From Microbacterium paraoxydans (GTDB lineage: Bacteria > Actinomycetota > Actinomycetes > Actinomycetales > Microbacteriaceae), in the NCBI RefSeq assembly GCF_018224615.1, contig NZ_JAGTUK010000001.1, forward strand, positions 806,001-870,000: a DNA stretch of 64,000 nucleotides, in the 5' to 3' direction. Below the pieces are notes generated by a model. It saw only the letters and a program-made list of their open reading frames with translations, was not told the origin of the DNA and searched no databases. How positions within the stretch are numbered: position 1 is the stretch's first letter; the number at the start of each line of letters is the position of its first letter. Both the position numbers and the translations under genes were made by a program. Positions 1 to 8,793 of the stretch are shown here, piece after piece.

Positions 1-319
1 ACACCAGCACCACCGCGATCGCGATCCACATCCAGCCGCGGCCGCGGAGGGGCTGCGGGCCGAAGATCTCCCGCCACCAGCCGACCGAGGCGATGAACCC
101 GACCAGCAGAAGTGCGCCGACGACCAGCGGCAGCACGTACAGCACGAACACCCCGGCAGCGCTGGCGGGGTCGTCGATCTGCCGCGCGAGGGGCGTGAAG
201 GCGAGGACCGACAGCCCCTGGTACAGCACGAAGTACACCACGGCGAGCACGAGCGCGCGCCACCAGCCACCCTTCTCCCAGAACGCGGTCCACGGGTTGC
301 GAGCGGCGGGTGAGGACAC
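1..319 (-). CDS. Membrane protein, N-terminal part (possible CPBP-type intramembrane protease)
   Basis: The reading frame begins at a GTG at 319 and runs off the left edge, so only about 106 N-terminal residues are visible. An AGGAG sequence lies at good distance upstream of the GTG. The visible part has a tryptophan-rich start (NPWTAFWEKGGWWRALV) and two or three hydrophobic helices (about residues 18-35, 50-72 and 95 onward). That layout resembles the N-terminus of actinobacterial CPBP-family membrane proteases, but the catalytic Glu/His motifs would lie outside the window. The family is therefore an inference; the gene and its start are well supported. Confidence 0.6.
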   Translation of the reverse strand, partial: MSSPAARNPWTAFWEKGGWWRALVLAVVYFVLYQGLSVLAFTPLARQIDDPASAAGVFVLYVLPLVVGALLLVGFIASVGWWREIFGPQPLRGRGWMWIAIAVVLV

Positions 320-465
320 GGGGACTCCTGGGGGTCGGGAAGGGGTCAGGATCAGTGTGGCGCACTGAGACTGGCGACCTCAACATCCCGCGCGCGGATT
401 AGAGTGAGAGCCATCCGCGCCCTCGCGCGGACGAGCGAGGCGGGCTCCCCGGAAAGAGGACCGCC

Positions 466-936
466 GTGTCGTCCCCCGCTCCCTCCGCGACCGCGGTCTA
501 CCGCGACGCGCACCGCGCGCTGATGGCCGCTGTGACCGACCGCGCCGGCGTCGCTTTCGGGCTGGACGACGTCGCCGTCTCGGCATCGTGGGACGAACTG
601 ATCGCCGCGGGCTACGGACTCGCGATCGCCGCTGGCGCGCTCTCCGGCGCGATCGCCGGACTCCGTCGCCGCGGGGTCTCCGTCGCCGACGTGCTCGCCG
701 AAACGGGCGACGACCGCCATGGCACGATCGAGCGCGCCGACCTGCGCCGTGCGGCCGCGTGGCTCGCCGACGGCCTCGCCCGCGACGACGAGCAGACGCT
801 CGACGACGTGACGGTGGAGGTGATCGGCACCGATGTGCTGTGGGACTCCAGCGCCCATGCGGACGACGACAGGATCGCTGGGGTCGTGTTCGCGATCGCC
901 GCCGTCAGCGCGCACGCCGTGCGAAACCGGGGCTGA
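466..936 (+). CDS. Hypothetical protein, 156 aa
   Basis: I do not recognise this protein. The GTG start at 466 follows a GGAAAGAGGA ribosome-binding site. The product is alanine-rich and acidic, with no signal peptide. Residues 45-68 form one glycine/alanine-rich hydrophobic stretch (ISAAGYG-like to AGLRRRG) that could be a buried helix or an amphipathic segment. GC-rich third codon positions match neighbouring genes, supporting a real gene. It is divergent from the membrane protein at the left edge. No function can be assigned from sequence. Confidence 0.65.
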   Translation: MSSPAPSATAVYRDAHRALMAAVTDRAGVAFGLDDVAVSASWDELIAAGYGLAIAAGALSGAIAGLRRRGVSVADVLAETGDDRHGTIERADLRRAAAWLADGLARDDEQTLDDVTVEVIGTDVLWDSSAHADDDRIAGVVFAIAAVSAHAVRNRG

Positions 937-1100
937 CCGTGGCGACCGGTCACGCCTGCACGGGCCTGACCGATCGCCGAGTGCACGGCCGCGCCGGCCG
1001 CGACACCGATCCGTCGGTCGCCTACCGTGTCAAGCCCCTCCGCCTCGGCCCGGATGCGCGGGAGACTGGCGCTTCACGACCCCGAGGAACGGAGACCCCC

Positions 1101-1262
1101 ATGTCCGACCCGAACAGCAGCAGCGCTGACGATGCCCCCGAGGTCGACGCGGTCGGCGTGGACGCCGACATCGTCACGAACGATCACGACCCGGAGCCCG
1201 ACGACCTTCCGGCCGGTGAGGAGGACGGCGACGACGACATCGACGTCGCCGACCTCCCCTGA
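1101..1262 (+). CDS. Small acidic protein, 53 aa
   Basis: ATG at 1101 is preceded by a GGAACGGAGA ribosome-binding region. The product is very acidic, with roughly 20 Asp/Glu residues ending in GDDDIDVADLP. It has no membrane segment or recognisable domain and is probably unstructured. Similar tiny acidic proteins sit beside transporter genes in related actinobacteria, but no role is known to me. It is convergent with the efflux pump gene, with only 4 bases between the two stop codons. The 164 bases upstream hold nothing I can identify beyond a possible -10 (TACCGT) near 1023. Confidence 0.6.
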   Translation: MSDPNSSSADDAPEVDAVGVDADIVTNDHDPEPDDLPAGEEDGDDDIDVADLP

Positions 1263-1266
1263 CCGC

Positions 1267-2928
<1,662 letters not shown>

Positions 2929-3540
2929 TCAGTGTGCTTTCTGTGCGGGGGAGTACAGGTCGCGCGCGAGCCGGAGGCGGCGTCGGATCAGCTCGGCGAA
3001 CGGATCGGTGGAGTGATGGTGCAGGAGCTGCTCCAAACACAGCCGCACGAGGGCGCCGACCGACTGGACGAGCACCTGCGCGCGCAGCTCGGCCTCGGCG
3101 GTGTCGTCGAGGCGGCGGGCGATGAGGGCGACATCGCGACGCTCGTGCTTTTCCTGCTGCTCGAACGCGGCCTTGAGCAGACGCGGTTCCTTCTCGATCA
3201 CGGCGAACAGTTCGCTGGCGTGCTCGACGGGGTTGAACAGCGCGAAGCGGCCGATCGTGAGCTCGACGAAGTCGTCGAGCAGGTCCCCGTCGGCGGTGGC
3301 GAAGGCCTCCTCGAGCTCCTCGTGCCGGGAGTCCGTCACGGCGATGCCGAAGACCGCGTTCTCCTTGCTCTCGAAGTAGTTGAAGAACGTGCGGCGCGAC
3401 ACCCCGGCCTCGGCGCACAGCTCTTCGATCGTGAAGCCGGCGAAACCCCGCTCTATGGTCCAGCGTCTCGCTGCGGAGGTCAGCGCGCGGGAGGTCTCGC
3501 GCTTGCGCTGCTCGCGTGGGGAATCTGCACTCGGATCCAT
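2929..3540 (-). CDS. TetR/AcrR-family repressor of the adjacent efflux pump
   Basis: A 203-residue one-component regulator. The N-terminal helix-turn-helix (residues about 32-62, FTIEELCAEAGVSRRTFFNYF) is a classic TetR DNA-binding domain; the rest is an all-helical ligand/dimerisation domain of usual length. I chose ATG 3540 because a longer GTG start at 3576 would place the operator inside the coding region. No clear ribosome-binding site precedes 3540, so the mRNA may be leaderless or nearly so. It is the first gene of a two-gene operon with the MFS pump and is expected to repress both through the palindrome just upstream. Confidence 0.92.
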   Translation of the reverse strand: MDPSADSPREQRKRETSRALTSAARRWTIERGFAGFTIEELCAEAGVSRRTFFNYFESKENAVFGIAVTDSRHEELEEAFATADGDLLDDFVELTIGRFALFNPVEHASELFAVIEKEPRLLKAAFEQQEKHERRDVALIARRLDDTAEAELRAQVLVQSVGALVRLCLEQLLHHHSTDPFAELIRRRLRLARDLYSPAQKAH

Positions 3541-3542
3541 AG

Positions 3543-3577
3543 AGTGCAACTTTGCACTTTCAAGCTGAGAGTGCACT
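3543..3577 (-). promoter_or_regulatory. TetR-type operator palindromes upstream of tetR-MFS operon
   Basis: AGTGCAACTTTGCACT at 3543-3558 is a perfect 7-2-7 inverted repeat. A second, shorter perfect palindrome AGTGCACT lies at 3570-3577. On the minus strand a TTGAAA stands between them and could be a -35. The position immediately before the tetR start fits autorepression. The sites are seen directly; the assignment to this regulator is inferred from position. Confidence 0.7.
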
Positions 3578-3714
3578 GTGAGGCCCGACTGTCCGCCTCC
3601 GGAAAAAAGTGCAGACGAATTCGTGACATCCGGGCCACCGCGTGCGTCTTAGGAGTGTCGTCAGAAAAACGGCCCGCGTTCACCGACGCGGAAACACGGA
3701 TGAAGGAGCTTGAG

Positions 3715-4155
3715 ATGGCGAACGTGACTGGGGGCACCCAGCCCAAGGCTCAGGTCGTCCCGACGTCGCAGACCGCGGCGGTCGGCAAGACCACGATCGA
3801 AGACGCGGTGGTCGCGAAGATCGCCGGCATCGCGGCCCGCGAGGTCAGCGGCGTCCATGCGCTCGGCGGTGGGGCCGCCCGCATGATGGGCGCGATCCGC
3901 GACGCCCTGAACACGACCGATCTGTCGCAGGGCGTGAGCGTGGAGGTCGGCGAGACGCAGGTCGCCGTCGACGTCACGATCGTCGCCGAGTACCCCGTGT
4001 CGCTGCAGAAGGTGGCCGACGACGTGCGCGCCGCCATCCACCGGGCCATGGTCGAACTGGTCGGCATGGAGGTCGCCGAGATCAACGTGAGCGTCAACGA
4101 CGTGCACATCCCCTCGGACGACGACGCCGACGCCGAGGAGGCGCGAGTCCAGTGA
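3715..4155 (+). CDS. Asp23/Gls24 family envelope stress response protein
   Basis: A 146-residue cytoplasmic protein of the Asp23/Gls24 (DUF322) family: the core TTIEDAVVAKIAGIAAREVSG through VEINVSV-like C-terminal strands is typical. In Staphylococcus, Asp23 is an abundant protein tethered to the membrane by AmaP and linked to cell-envelope homeostasis. The ATG at 3715 follows GAAGGAGCTTGAG; an in-frame ATG at 3700 would contain that ribosome-binding site and is less likely. It heads a tightly overlapping run of five genes ending with an AmaP-like protein, so an equivalent membrane-anchored complex is likely. Confidence 0.9.
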   Translation: MANVTGGTQPKAQVVPTSQTAAVGKTTIEDAVVAKIAGIAAREVSGVHALGGGAARMMGAIRDALNTTDLSQGVSVEVGETQVAVDVTIVAEYPVSLQKVADDVRAAIHRAMVELVGMEVAEINVSVNDVHIPSDDDADAEEARVQ

Positions 4156-4343
4156 ACGCCTCGGTGATCGGCGGAGCTGCGGCCGCGGTCCTCGCACTGA
4201 CCTGGATCGTGCTGGGCTTCTGGGCGTTCCTGCTCGTGCTCCTCGCGATGCTCGTCGGCGCGGCCGCCGGGCGCATCGCCGACGGTCGCCTGGACGTGCG
4301 GGCGCTCGCCGAGGTGGTCCGCGGACGGCGGTCCTCCTCGTGA
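4152..4343 (+). CDS. Small membrane protein of the Asp23 operon (DUF2273-like)
   Basis: A 63-residue protein that is almost entirely one or two hydrophobic helices (residues 4-42) with a basic C-terminal tail (GRLDVRALAEVVRGRRSSS). Its GTG overlaps the preceding stop as GTGA, indicating translational coupling with the Asp23 gene. Small membrane proteins of this size (DUF2273) recur in Asp23/Gls24 operons and may help anchor the complex. The family match is by size, position and composition rather than by a diagnostic motif. Confidence 0.8.
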   Translation: MNASVIGGAAAAVLALTWIVLGFWAFLLVLLAMLVGAAAGRIADGRLDVRALAEVVRGRRSSS

Positions 4344-4681
4344 GCGTCGAGCAGACCGGGGCCTCGACGGCCGTGGCGGGGGCCACGGCCGTCGAGGCCC
4401 GCGCGCTGCACCGGCTCGCCCTCGGGATCGCCAGGGACGCGGCGAGCGTGGAGCTCGACGACGTCTCTGTCGCGCTCGGGGACCGGCGCGGCGACCTCCG
4501 GGTCACGGTGGCCGTGCCCGTCACGCTGACGGGCACGGATGATGCGACCCTCGCCGAACGCGGTGAGGCTCTGCGCGCGGCCCTCGTGCGCCGGCTCGGG
4601 GAGCTGGCGTCGCGACGGGTCGGCGCGGTCGACGTGCGGTTCACCGGAGTGCGCCGCCCGCAGGAGAGGAGAGTCGCATGA
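4340..4681 (+). CDS. Asp23-operon small protein, 113 aa, unknown
   Basis: This soluble 113-residue protein starts with a GTG overlapping the previous stop (GTGA). It has an alternating beta/alpha pattern (VSVALGDRRGDLRVTVAVPVTL, then a helix with ERGEALRAALVRRLGEL, then VGAVDVRFTGV). This echoes the compact Asp23 fold in its strand-helix-strand order and VxVxVxV strands, so it may be a divergent Asp23-type protein. It is translationally coupled on both sides within the operon. I assign no specific activity. Confidence 0.8.
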   Translation: MSVEQTGASTAVAGATAVEARALHRLALGIARDAASVELDDVSVALGDRRGDLRVTVAVPVTLTGTDDATLAERGEALRAALVRRLGELASRRVGAVDVRFTGVRRPQERRVA

Positions 4682-5241
4682 CGGCGCCCGCCTCCACCCG
4701 CCGACTGCTGCGCCGGGAGACACGGTCTTCGCGCACGGCCCCGGCGACCGTGCTCGCCGCGCTCCTGGCGGTCGTGCTGCTCGGACTCCTGGGGGTCGGA
4801 GTCGCCGCGGCCGTGGATGCGGGGTTCCGCGCGGACGCGACGGCGCTGCTGGCGGACGTCGCGGAGGCGCTGCGCGTCCCGGCTGTCGCGATCGCCACGG
4901 GAGCCGTGCTGGTCGTGCTCGCCGTGCTGCTGCTGGCGCTCGCGGTCCTTCCGGGGCGCCGCGCCCGTCGCGCGCGGCTGTCGGGACGCACCGCGCTCGT
5001 GGTGGACGACGGCGTGCTGGCGGACGCGATCGCCGACGGCGTGGCCCGGCGCACGGGCGTGCCGCGGTCGCGCGTCTCGGTCACGGTGGGGCGCCGGTCG
5101 GCCACGGTGCGCCTCACCCCGACGAGCGGGGTGCCCGTGGATCGCGAAGCCGCGCAGACGGCCGCGGCCGACGTGCTGAGCGAGGTGGGCTTCGCGCTGA
5201 CCCCGCGCGTGCACGTGGAGACGGAAGGAGTGGTCGGATGA
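4678..5241 (+). CDS. DUF6286-type membrane protein of the Asp23 operon
   Basis: A 187-residue protein with a basic N-terminus and two hydrophobic helices (about residues 25-47 and 75-97) separated by an external loop. A cytoplasmic alpha/beta domain follows (RTALVVDDGVLADAIADGVARRTGVPRSRVSVTVGRR...). This arrangement is that of the actinobacterial DUF6286 proteins found with Asp23/AmaP genes. ATGA overlap with the upstream stop and another with the downstream start imply a single operon. The C-terminal domain looks like the same small beta-alpha fold as its neighbours and may be the contact point with Asp23. Confidence 0.82.
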   Translation: MTAPASTRRLLRRETRSSRTAPATVLAALLAVVLLGLLGVGVAAAVDAGFRADATALLADVAEALRVPAVAIATGAVLVVLAVLLLALAVLPGRRARRARLSGRTALVVDDGVLADAIADGVARRTGVPRSRVSVTVGRRSATVRLTPTSGVPVDREAAQTAAADVLSEVGFALTPRVHVETEGVVG

Positions 5242-5936
5242 GACTCACGGGATCGGTGGGGAACCGGATCGTGCTGCTCGGCGGCGGACTCGTCCTGCTC
5301 GCCGCGGGCGTCGCGCTGCTCGCGGCCGGTCTGGACGCGGCGCGGCTGCTGCCCGTCGGTGCGGCGGGGGCCGTGTCGGCGGTGGAGCGGGCGTCCGCGG
5401 AGGCTACGGCCGCGACGGTCGACCTCGGCGGAACCTGGGCGCTGCCGGTCGCGGTCGTGATCGCCGCGGTGGCGGCGCTCATCGCGGTGGTCCTGCTGCT
5501 CGCGTTCCTGTTCACGCGCGGCCGCGGCCGGGTGCGGGACGTCCTCGCGGTGCCAGGGCCGCGCGGGGCGACCACGGTGGACCGCAGTGTGGCCGATGGG
5601 GTGCTCGGGGAGACCCTGGCCGCGCGGCCCGATGTGGTGTCGGCACGGACGGTCGCGCGTCGAGCGGGCCGCCGTACCGCGATCGGACTCGTCGTGACGC
5701 CGCGGAAGGGGGCGGCTCTGGGGGCCGTCGTCGCCGCGGCCGAGTCGGCGGTGGAGGAGTGGGACCGGTTGCTCGGCACCGCGGTGCCGGTGGTCGTGCA
5801 CGTCGCGGATCGCGGCTGGCGCGAGCTGTTCCGGTCCCGGCAGAGGATGCGCCGGTCGCTGGCCGGCGCGGGCGACGCGGGACAGCCTTCCCGCAGCGCC
5901 CGGACGTCGTCGGCCCCGAGAGCCGGGGTCGCGTGA
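5238..5936 (+). CDS. AmaP-like alkaline-shock membrane anchor protein
   Basis: A 232-residue protein with two membrane helices (residues about 10-32 and 70-95) linked by an extracytoplasmic loop of about 35 residues, then a cytoplasmic domain with a basic Arg-rich tail. The layout and position at the end of the Asp23 operon match AmaP, the membrane protein that tethers Asp23. ATG 5238 overlaps the stop of the DUF6286 gene. It is separated from the csbD-like gene by 14 bases, so it is probably co-transcribed with it. Identification as AmaP-like rests on topology and context. Confidence 0.82.
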   Translation: MRLTGSVGNRIVLLGGGLVLLAAGVALLAAGLDAARLLPVGAAGAVSAVERASAEATAATVDLGGTWALPVAVVIAAVAALIAVVLLLAFLFTRGRGRVRDVLAVPGPRGATTVDRSVADGVLGETLAARPDVVSARTVARRAGRRTAIGLVVTPRKGAALGAVVAAAESAVEEWDRLLGTAVPVVVHVADRGWRELFRSRQRMRRSLAGAGDAGQPSRSARTSSAPRAGVA

Positions 5937-5950
5937 GGAAAGGAGCCGCC

Positions 5951-6124
5951 ATGAGCGGAGAGAACAAGATCAAGGCCGCCGCGGAGAAGATCGCCGGCAA
6001 GGCGAAGGAGGTCGTCGGTGAGGTCACCGACAACGACCGTCTCGTCGCCGAGGGCAAGGCCGAGCAGGCGAAGGGCGATGTGCGGAACGCCGCCGAGGAT
6101 GTCAAGGACGCGTTCAAGAAGTAA
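5951..6124 (+). CDS. CsbD family stress protein, 57 aa
   Basis: A short, highly charged, lysine/alanine-rich protein with the CsbD signature: K(I/A)xGKAKEVVGEVTDN in the first half and EGKAEQAKGDVRNA in the second, i.e. two similar amphipathic repeats. In Bacillus, CsbD is a general-stress protein under sigma-B; its biochemical role is unknown. A good ribosome-binding site (GGAAAGGAGCC) precedes ATG 5951. It is the last gene of the Asp23 operon and is followed at once by a GC-rich hairpin. Confidence 0.9.
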   Translation: MSGENKIKAAAEKIAGKAKEVVGEVTDNDRLVAEGKAEQAKGDVRNAAEDVKDAFKK

Positions 6125-6133
6125 CCGCGCCCG

Positions 6134-6168
6134 CGCGGGGAGCGCCCCCGAGTGGGGCGCTTCCCGCG
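6134..6168 (+). terminator. GC-rich hairpin after csbD-like gene
   Basis: GCGGGGAGCGCCCC pairs with GGGGCGCTTCCCGC across a four-base loop (CGAG), leaving only one mismatch or bulge in a stem of about 14 pairs. It lies 9 bases past the stop codon. No T-tract follows, as is common for actinobacterial terminators. Confidence 0.6.
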
Positions 6169-6247
6169 GCGGAGCCGTGCGCACGCTTCCGATCCGGTGG
6201 CGTGCCCGCTCCGAATCTGCAGGGGAAGCGGAACGAAGGGTGGGGGA

Positions 6248-6814
6248 ATGGCAGCGGATCGCTCGCGCGGCGCGCTGGAACAGGCGGGCGACCACATCGT
6301 CGCCGGCCGCGCCATGGACGGCGACGTCGAGGCGTTCGCGGTGCTGGTGCGGAGGTACACGCCGATGATGCGCGCGTACACGCAGCGCATGCTGAACGCG
6401 TCGGCCGAGGTGGACGACACGGTGCAGGAGGCGTTCGTGACCGCGTGGCAGCGGTTCGGGGAGCTCGACGACCCGGCGAAGGTCAAGAGCTGGCTGATGC
6501 GGATCGTGAGCCGCAAGGCCGTCGACCGTCTCCGTCGCCACCGCCCGTCGGTCGACGTGACCGAGATCGACCGGCCGGCTCCGCTGCACGCGTCGCCGTC
6601 GGCCGTGGTGGAGGTGCGCGAGGGCGTCGCGGCGCTGGGGGCCGCGTTGCGCGAACTGCCGGAGGCGCAGCGCGAATGCTGGGTGCTGCGCGAGATGGGC
6701 GGGTACAGCTACGACGAGATCGCCGAGGAGCTCGGCGTTCCCGTCAGCACGGTGCGCGGGCTGCTGGCCCGCGCACGCGGATTCCTGATCACCCGGATGG
6801 AGGCGTGGCGATGA
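6248..6814 (+). CDS. RNA polymerase sigma factor, sigma-70/ECF type
   Basis: A 188-residue group IV (ECF-like) sigma factor. Region 2 spans about residues 25-95 (DGDVEAFAVLVRRYTPMM, then VDDTVQEAFVTAWQRF, the -10-recognition segment). Region 4 is at about 130-182 (LRELPEAQRECWVLREMGGYSYDEIAEELGVPVSTVRGLLARAR), with its helix-turn-helix recognising -35 elements. ATG 6248 is chosen because region 2 starts just after it; an upstream in-frame ATG at 6152 lies within the preceding terminator. Its stop overlaps the next gene (ATGA). The downstream partners are Asp23-type proteins rather than a normal zinc anti-sigma factor. Confidence 0.92.
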   Translation: MAADRSRGALEQAGDHIVAGRAMDGDVEAFAVLVRRYTPMMRAYTQRMLNASAEVDDTVQEAFVTAWQRFGELDDPAKVKSWLMRIVSRKAVDRLRRHRPSVDVTEIDRPAPLHASPSAVVEVREGVAALGAALRELPEAQRECWVLREMGGYSYDEIAEELGVPVSTVRGLLARARGFLITRMEAWR

Positions 6815-7413
6815 ACGACGACCACGAGAACCCGGACCTGCGCGGACTCGGTCTGGACCCGGCCGACCTCGACGGCCACACGATCGAGGAGCTCGACGAC
6901 TACCTCGAGGCGGGACGCGAGCCGCGCATCGCCTCGATCGAGGAGTCGCCGGGGTGCCAGCTCGCGCTCGACGCCCTGGAGCGGCTGCGCGGGCTCGGTG
7001 GCGCGCTGATGGCGGCCGACACGGCCGCGGAGCCCGAGGTCGAGGAGGGCTGGGTGGACCGCATCCTGAACGGGATCGCGCTGGACGCCAGAGCCGGACG
7101 GCGCATCCCTTTCACGTCGGACGACCCCGCCGTGGAACTGGCCATCACCGAGGGGGCCGTGCGGGGCCTGGTGCGCGCAGCCGAGGAGGCGGTGCCCGGC
7201 GTGCTCGTCGGACGCTGCCGGCTGGAGGGCGACGTCACGACGCCCGGGGCGCCGGTGCGCGTGGAGATCGATGCGAGCGTGTTGCACGGGCAGCCGATCC
7301 GCGGGCTCGCGGATCGGTTGCGCACCGAGGTGGCCGCGCGGCTGCGCCAGCACACCGAACTGGCGGTCGCCGCGATCGACGTGACCGTCAAGGACATCAG
7401 GGAGGTGTCGTGA
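6811..7413 (+). CDS. Asp23/Gls24-type protein, candidate partner of the sigma factor
   Basis: This 200-residue protein has an N-terminal helical segment (about residues 20-75; HTIEELDDYLEAGREPRIASIEESPGCQL as a recognisable block) followed by an Asp23/Gls24 domain (about 115-200; ITEGAVRGLVRAAEEAVPGVLVGRCR to VAAIDVTVKDI). Actinobacterial Asp23 proteins with this extension occur behind sigma factor genes. No transmembrane helix and no HxxxCxxC zinc motif are present, so a classical ECF anti-sigma mechanism is not evident. It is translationally coupled to the sigma factor (ATGA). Its N-terminal helices could bind the sigma factor, but that is inference. Confidence 0.85.
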   Translation: MNDDHENPDLRGLGLDPADLDGHTIEELDDYLEAGREPRIASIEESPGCQLALDALERLRGLGGALMAADTAAEPEVEEGWVDRILNGIALDARAGRRIPFTSDDPAVELAITEGAVRGLVRAAEEAVPGVLVGRCRLEGDVTTPGAPVRVEIDASVLHGQPIRGLADRLRTEVAARLRQHTELAVAAIDVTVKDIREVS

Positions 7414-7820
7414 TGACGCAGGATCCGGCCATGGACGGCGAGGCCCGTCGGGAGCTGTCGGCGCGCATCGAGCAGGCCCTCCGCGCTCAGGAGGGCGTCC
7501 GCGGGGTGTACCGCTCCGGTTCGCTGATCTCGAACCTGATCAGGGCCGGAGCAGCGGCGCTCAGCGGGACGCGCGAGGGCGAGCCGATCGTCTCGGTGGC
7601 CTCCGGGCCGGGCGGGGTCGCGGTCGAGGCCTCGCTCGGGGTGGACGCGGGCGCGGCGTCGGGAGAGGTGCTGCGGGACGCCTACGCCGCGGTGGACGCG
7701 GTGCTCGCGGCGCACGGGCGCGAACGAGAGAGCATCACGCTCGTGGTGGCCTACGTGCAGGCGCCCCGTGCCGTGGAGGGACGGGGCGCCGCGGAGCCCG
7801 TGGGCGTGGAGCCCCGCTGA
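7413..7820 (+). CDS. Asp23/Gls24-like protein, 135 aa
   Basis: The third gene of the sigma factor operon starts with an ATG overlapping the previous stop (TGATG). The 135-residue product carries a helix (RRELSARIEQALRAQEGVRGVYRSG) followed by strands VSVASGPGGVAVEASLGV and a final ITLVVAYVQ, the order expected for an Asp23-type core. It has no membrane helix. The gene is followed by a clear terminator whose stem begins inside its last codons. A role alongside the sigma factor in envelope stress is suggested only by the operon. Confidence 0.82.
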   Translation: MTQDPAMDGEARRELSARIEQALRAQEGVRGVYRSGSLISNLIRAGAAALSGTREGEPIVSVASGPGGVAVEASLGVDAGAASGEVLRDAYAAVDAVLAAHGRERESITLVVAYVQAPRAVEGRGAAEPVGVEPR

Positions 7821-7840
7821 CCGTCGGGTCGGCGGGGCTC
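7809..7840 (+). terminator. Terminator of the sigma factor-Asp23 operon
   Basis: GAGCCCCGC and GCGGGGCTC form a perfect nine-pair stem around a 14-base loop. The left arm overlaps the last codons and stop of the 135-residue gene. The hairpin also lies just past the end of the convergent NmrA-type gene, so it could serve both directions. Confidence 0.65.
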
Positions 7841-7848
7841 CGGCGGAC

Positions 7849-8697
7849 TCACGCGATCGCGCGCAGCCCCTCCACGAGCGGCGTGGTCGGGCGGCCGATC
7901 AGCCGCGCGAGCGTGCCGTCGGTCTCGGCCAGCGCGCCCCCGCGGATGCCGGCGTCGAGCGCGACCACGAAGCCCGCCGTGCCCTCGTCGAGCCCGGCCT
8001 CCCGCAGCGCCGCGAGCTGCTGCTCCTCGGTCAGCGACACGAAGGTGACCTCGCGCCCGGTGACCTCGGCGATCGCGGCGGCGAGCTCGGCGTAGTCCCA
8101 GGCGACGTCGCCGCCGAGCTCGTACACCGCGCCCGTGTGTCCGTCCTCCAGGGCGACCACGGCGGCGGCTTCGGCGAAGTCGGCACGGTTGGCGGAGGCC
8201 ACGCGGCCGTCGCCGGTACCCGAGGCGAGCACGCCGGTCTCGGCCGCGCGGGCCAGGTCGGCGGCGTAGTTCTCCGTGTACCAGTTGTTGCGCAGGATCA
8301 CGGCGGGAATGCCGGACGCCGCGATCAGCTCCTCCGTGGCCTTGTGCTCGGGGGCGAGGACGAGGTCGCTCGTGGTGGCCCTCGGGGCGCTCGTGTACAC
8401 GAGCTTCGAGACGCCGGCGGCCGCGGCGGCGTCGATCACGGCGCGGTGCTGCTCGACGCGGCGGCCGACCTCGGAGCCCGACACGAGCACGACCGTGTCG
8501 ATGCCGTCGAGGGCGGCGGCGACCGTGGCCGGGTCGTCGTAGTCGAGCGGCACGACGCGCACGCCGAGGTCGGCGGCCTTGGCCACGTCGCGCGCGCCGG
8601 CGACGATCGATTCCGGGTCGGCGCCGCGGGCGAGGAGGGCGGCGATGATGAGGCGTCCGAGGTGTCCCGTGGCTCCGGCGACGAGGGTGGTGGTCAT
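7849..8697 (-). CDS. NmrA/SDR-like NAD(P)-binding protein
   Basis: A 282-residue atypical short-chain dehydrogenase of the NmrA/QorB type. The N-terminal GATGHLGRLI dinucleotide-binding motif sits at residues 8-17, with no YxxxK catalytic pair in the usual place; QorB-like quinone reductases and NmrA-like redox sensors share this pattern. The ATG at 8697 follows GGAAGGA. It is transcribed divergently from an HxlR-family regulator, an arrangement typical of qorB/qorR and ytfG/ytfH pairs, so a quinone- or electrophile-responsive NADPH-dependent reductase is the most likely role. Confidence 0.85.
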   Translation of the reverse strand: MTTTLVAGATGHLGRLIIAALLARGADPESIVAGARDVAKAADLGVRVVPLDYDDPATVAAALDGIDTVVLVSGSEVGRRVEQHRAVIDAAAAAGVSKLVYTSAPRATTSDLVLAPEHKATEELIAASGIPAVILRNNWYTENYAADLARAAETGVLASGTGDGRVASANRADFAEAAAVVALEDGHTGAVYELGGDVAWDYAELAAAIAEVTGREVTFVSLTEEQQLAALREAGLDEGTAGFVVALDAGIRGGALAETDGTLARLIGRPTTPLVEGLRAIA

Positions 8698-8765
8698 GTG
8701 GCGGTCCTTCCGTAGGTGAACACCTGGCCCAACCCGCGCGGGCCCCTGGCGCATTCCGCCCAACC

Positions 8766-8793
8766 GGTACCCACTTTGGCGTAAGGTACCTAC
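8766..8793. promoter_or_regulatory. Paired GGTACC sites before the HxlR gene
   Basis: Two GGTACC(c/t)AC elements at 8766-8774 and 8785-8793 are spaced 19 bases start to start and end directly at the hxlR-type start codon. HxlR-family proteins bind short inverted repeats containing GTAC in known cases, so autoregulation and control of the divergent reductase are plausible. The repeats are seen; the binding is inferred. Confidence 0.5.
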
